Positions 6,254 to 6,263 of a stretch of 6,263 nt of DNA are shown one piece after another (position 1 is the first letter of the stretch; every line of letters begins with the position of its first letter). The stretch covers positions 1 to 6,263 of the forward strand of contig JAEYPI010000033.1 of assembly GCA_023410885.1 (NCBI GenBank), read 5' to 3'. Under the pieces are notes generated by a model. The model saw only the letters and a list, made by a program, of their open reading frames with translations, did no database searches and had not been told where the DNA came from. The DNA comes from Bacillota bacterium (GTDB lineage: Bacteria; Bacillota; Clostridia; DSM-8532). A program made the translations under genes and the position numbers.

Positions 6254-6263
6254 TAGTGTAAAT

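Overview
The window looks like a piece of a Bacillota (Gram-positive, probably Clostridia) chromosome. Three things suggest this: strong AGGAG-type ribosome binding sites, a sortase beside a secreted von Willebrand factor A (vWA) protein, and a PcrA-type helicase preceded by a CGAAC-N4-GTTTG LexA box of the Gram-positive kind. I cannot name a genus from sequence alone. No RNA gene, CRISPR array, insertion sequence or prophage gene is visible.

Left part (1-1751): a divergent cell-surface pair. A gene on the minus strand, cut off by the left edge, encodes a secreted protein with a signal peptide and a vWA domain. It carries a Cys/His-rich insert directly after the metal-ion-dependent adhesion site (MIDAS). 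A membrane-anchored sortase is read away from it on the plus strand. The 234-bp gap between the two starts holds an 11-bp direct repeat. The likely theme is display of an adhesin or pilus-tip protein on the cell wall. The cell-wall sorting signal of the vWA protein, if it has one, lies outside the window.

Middle (1752-2260): 509 bp, mostly AT-rich, without a convincing gene. Its right half holds a well-formed promoter (TTGAAT, 17 bp, TATAAT) overlapped at the -35 by a LexA-type operator. A long inverted repeat spans the -10 and the predicted transcription start.

Right part (2261-6253): three co-directional, closely spaced genes that look like one transcription unit. They are a complete PcrA/UvrD helicase, a beta-phosphoglucomutase-like HAD phosphatase (9 nt later, its Shine-Dalgarno overlapping the pcrA stop) and a CbxX/SpoVK-type AAA+ ATPase (39 nt later). 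If all three are read from the SOS-type promoter, the HAD enzyme and the AAA+ protein may be damage-inducible along with the helicase. This is an inference. The most notable points are the SOS promoter architecture, the Cys/His insert in the vWA protein, and the pcrA-HAD-CbxX grouping. I found no clear evidence of a wholly new system.
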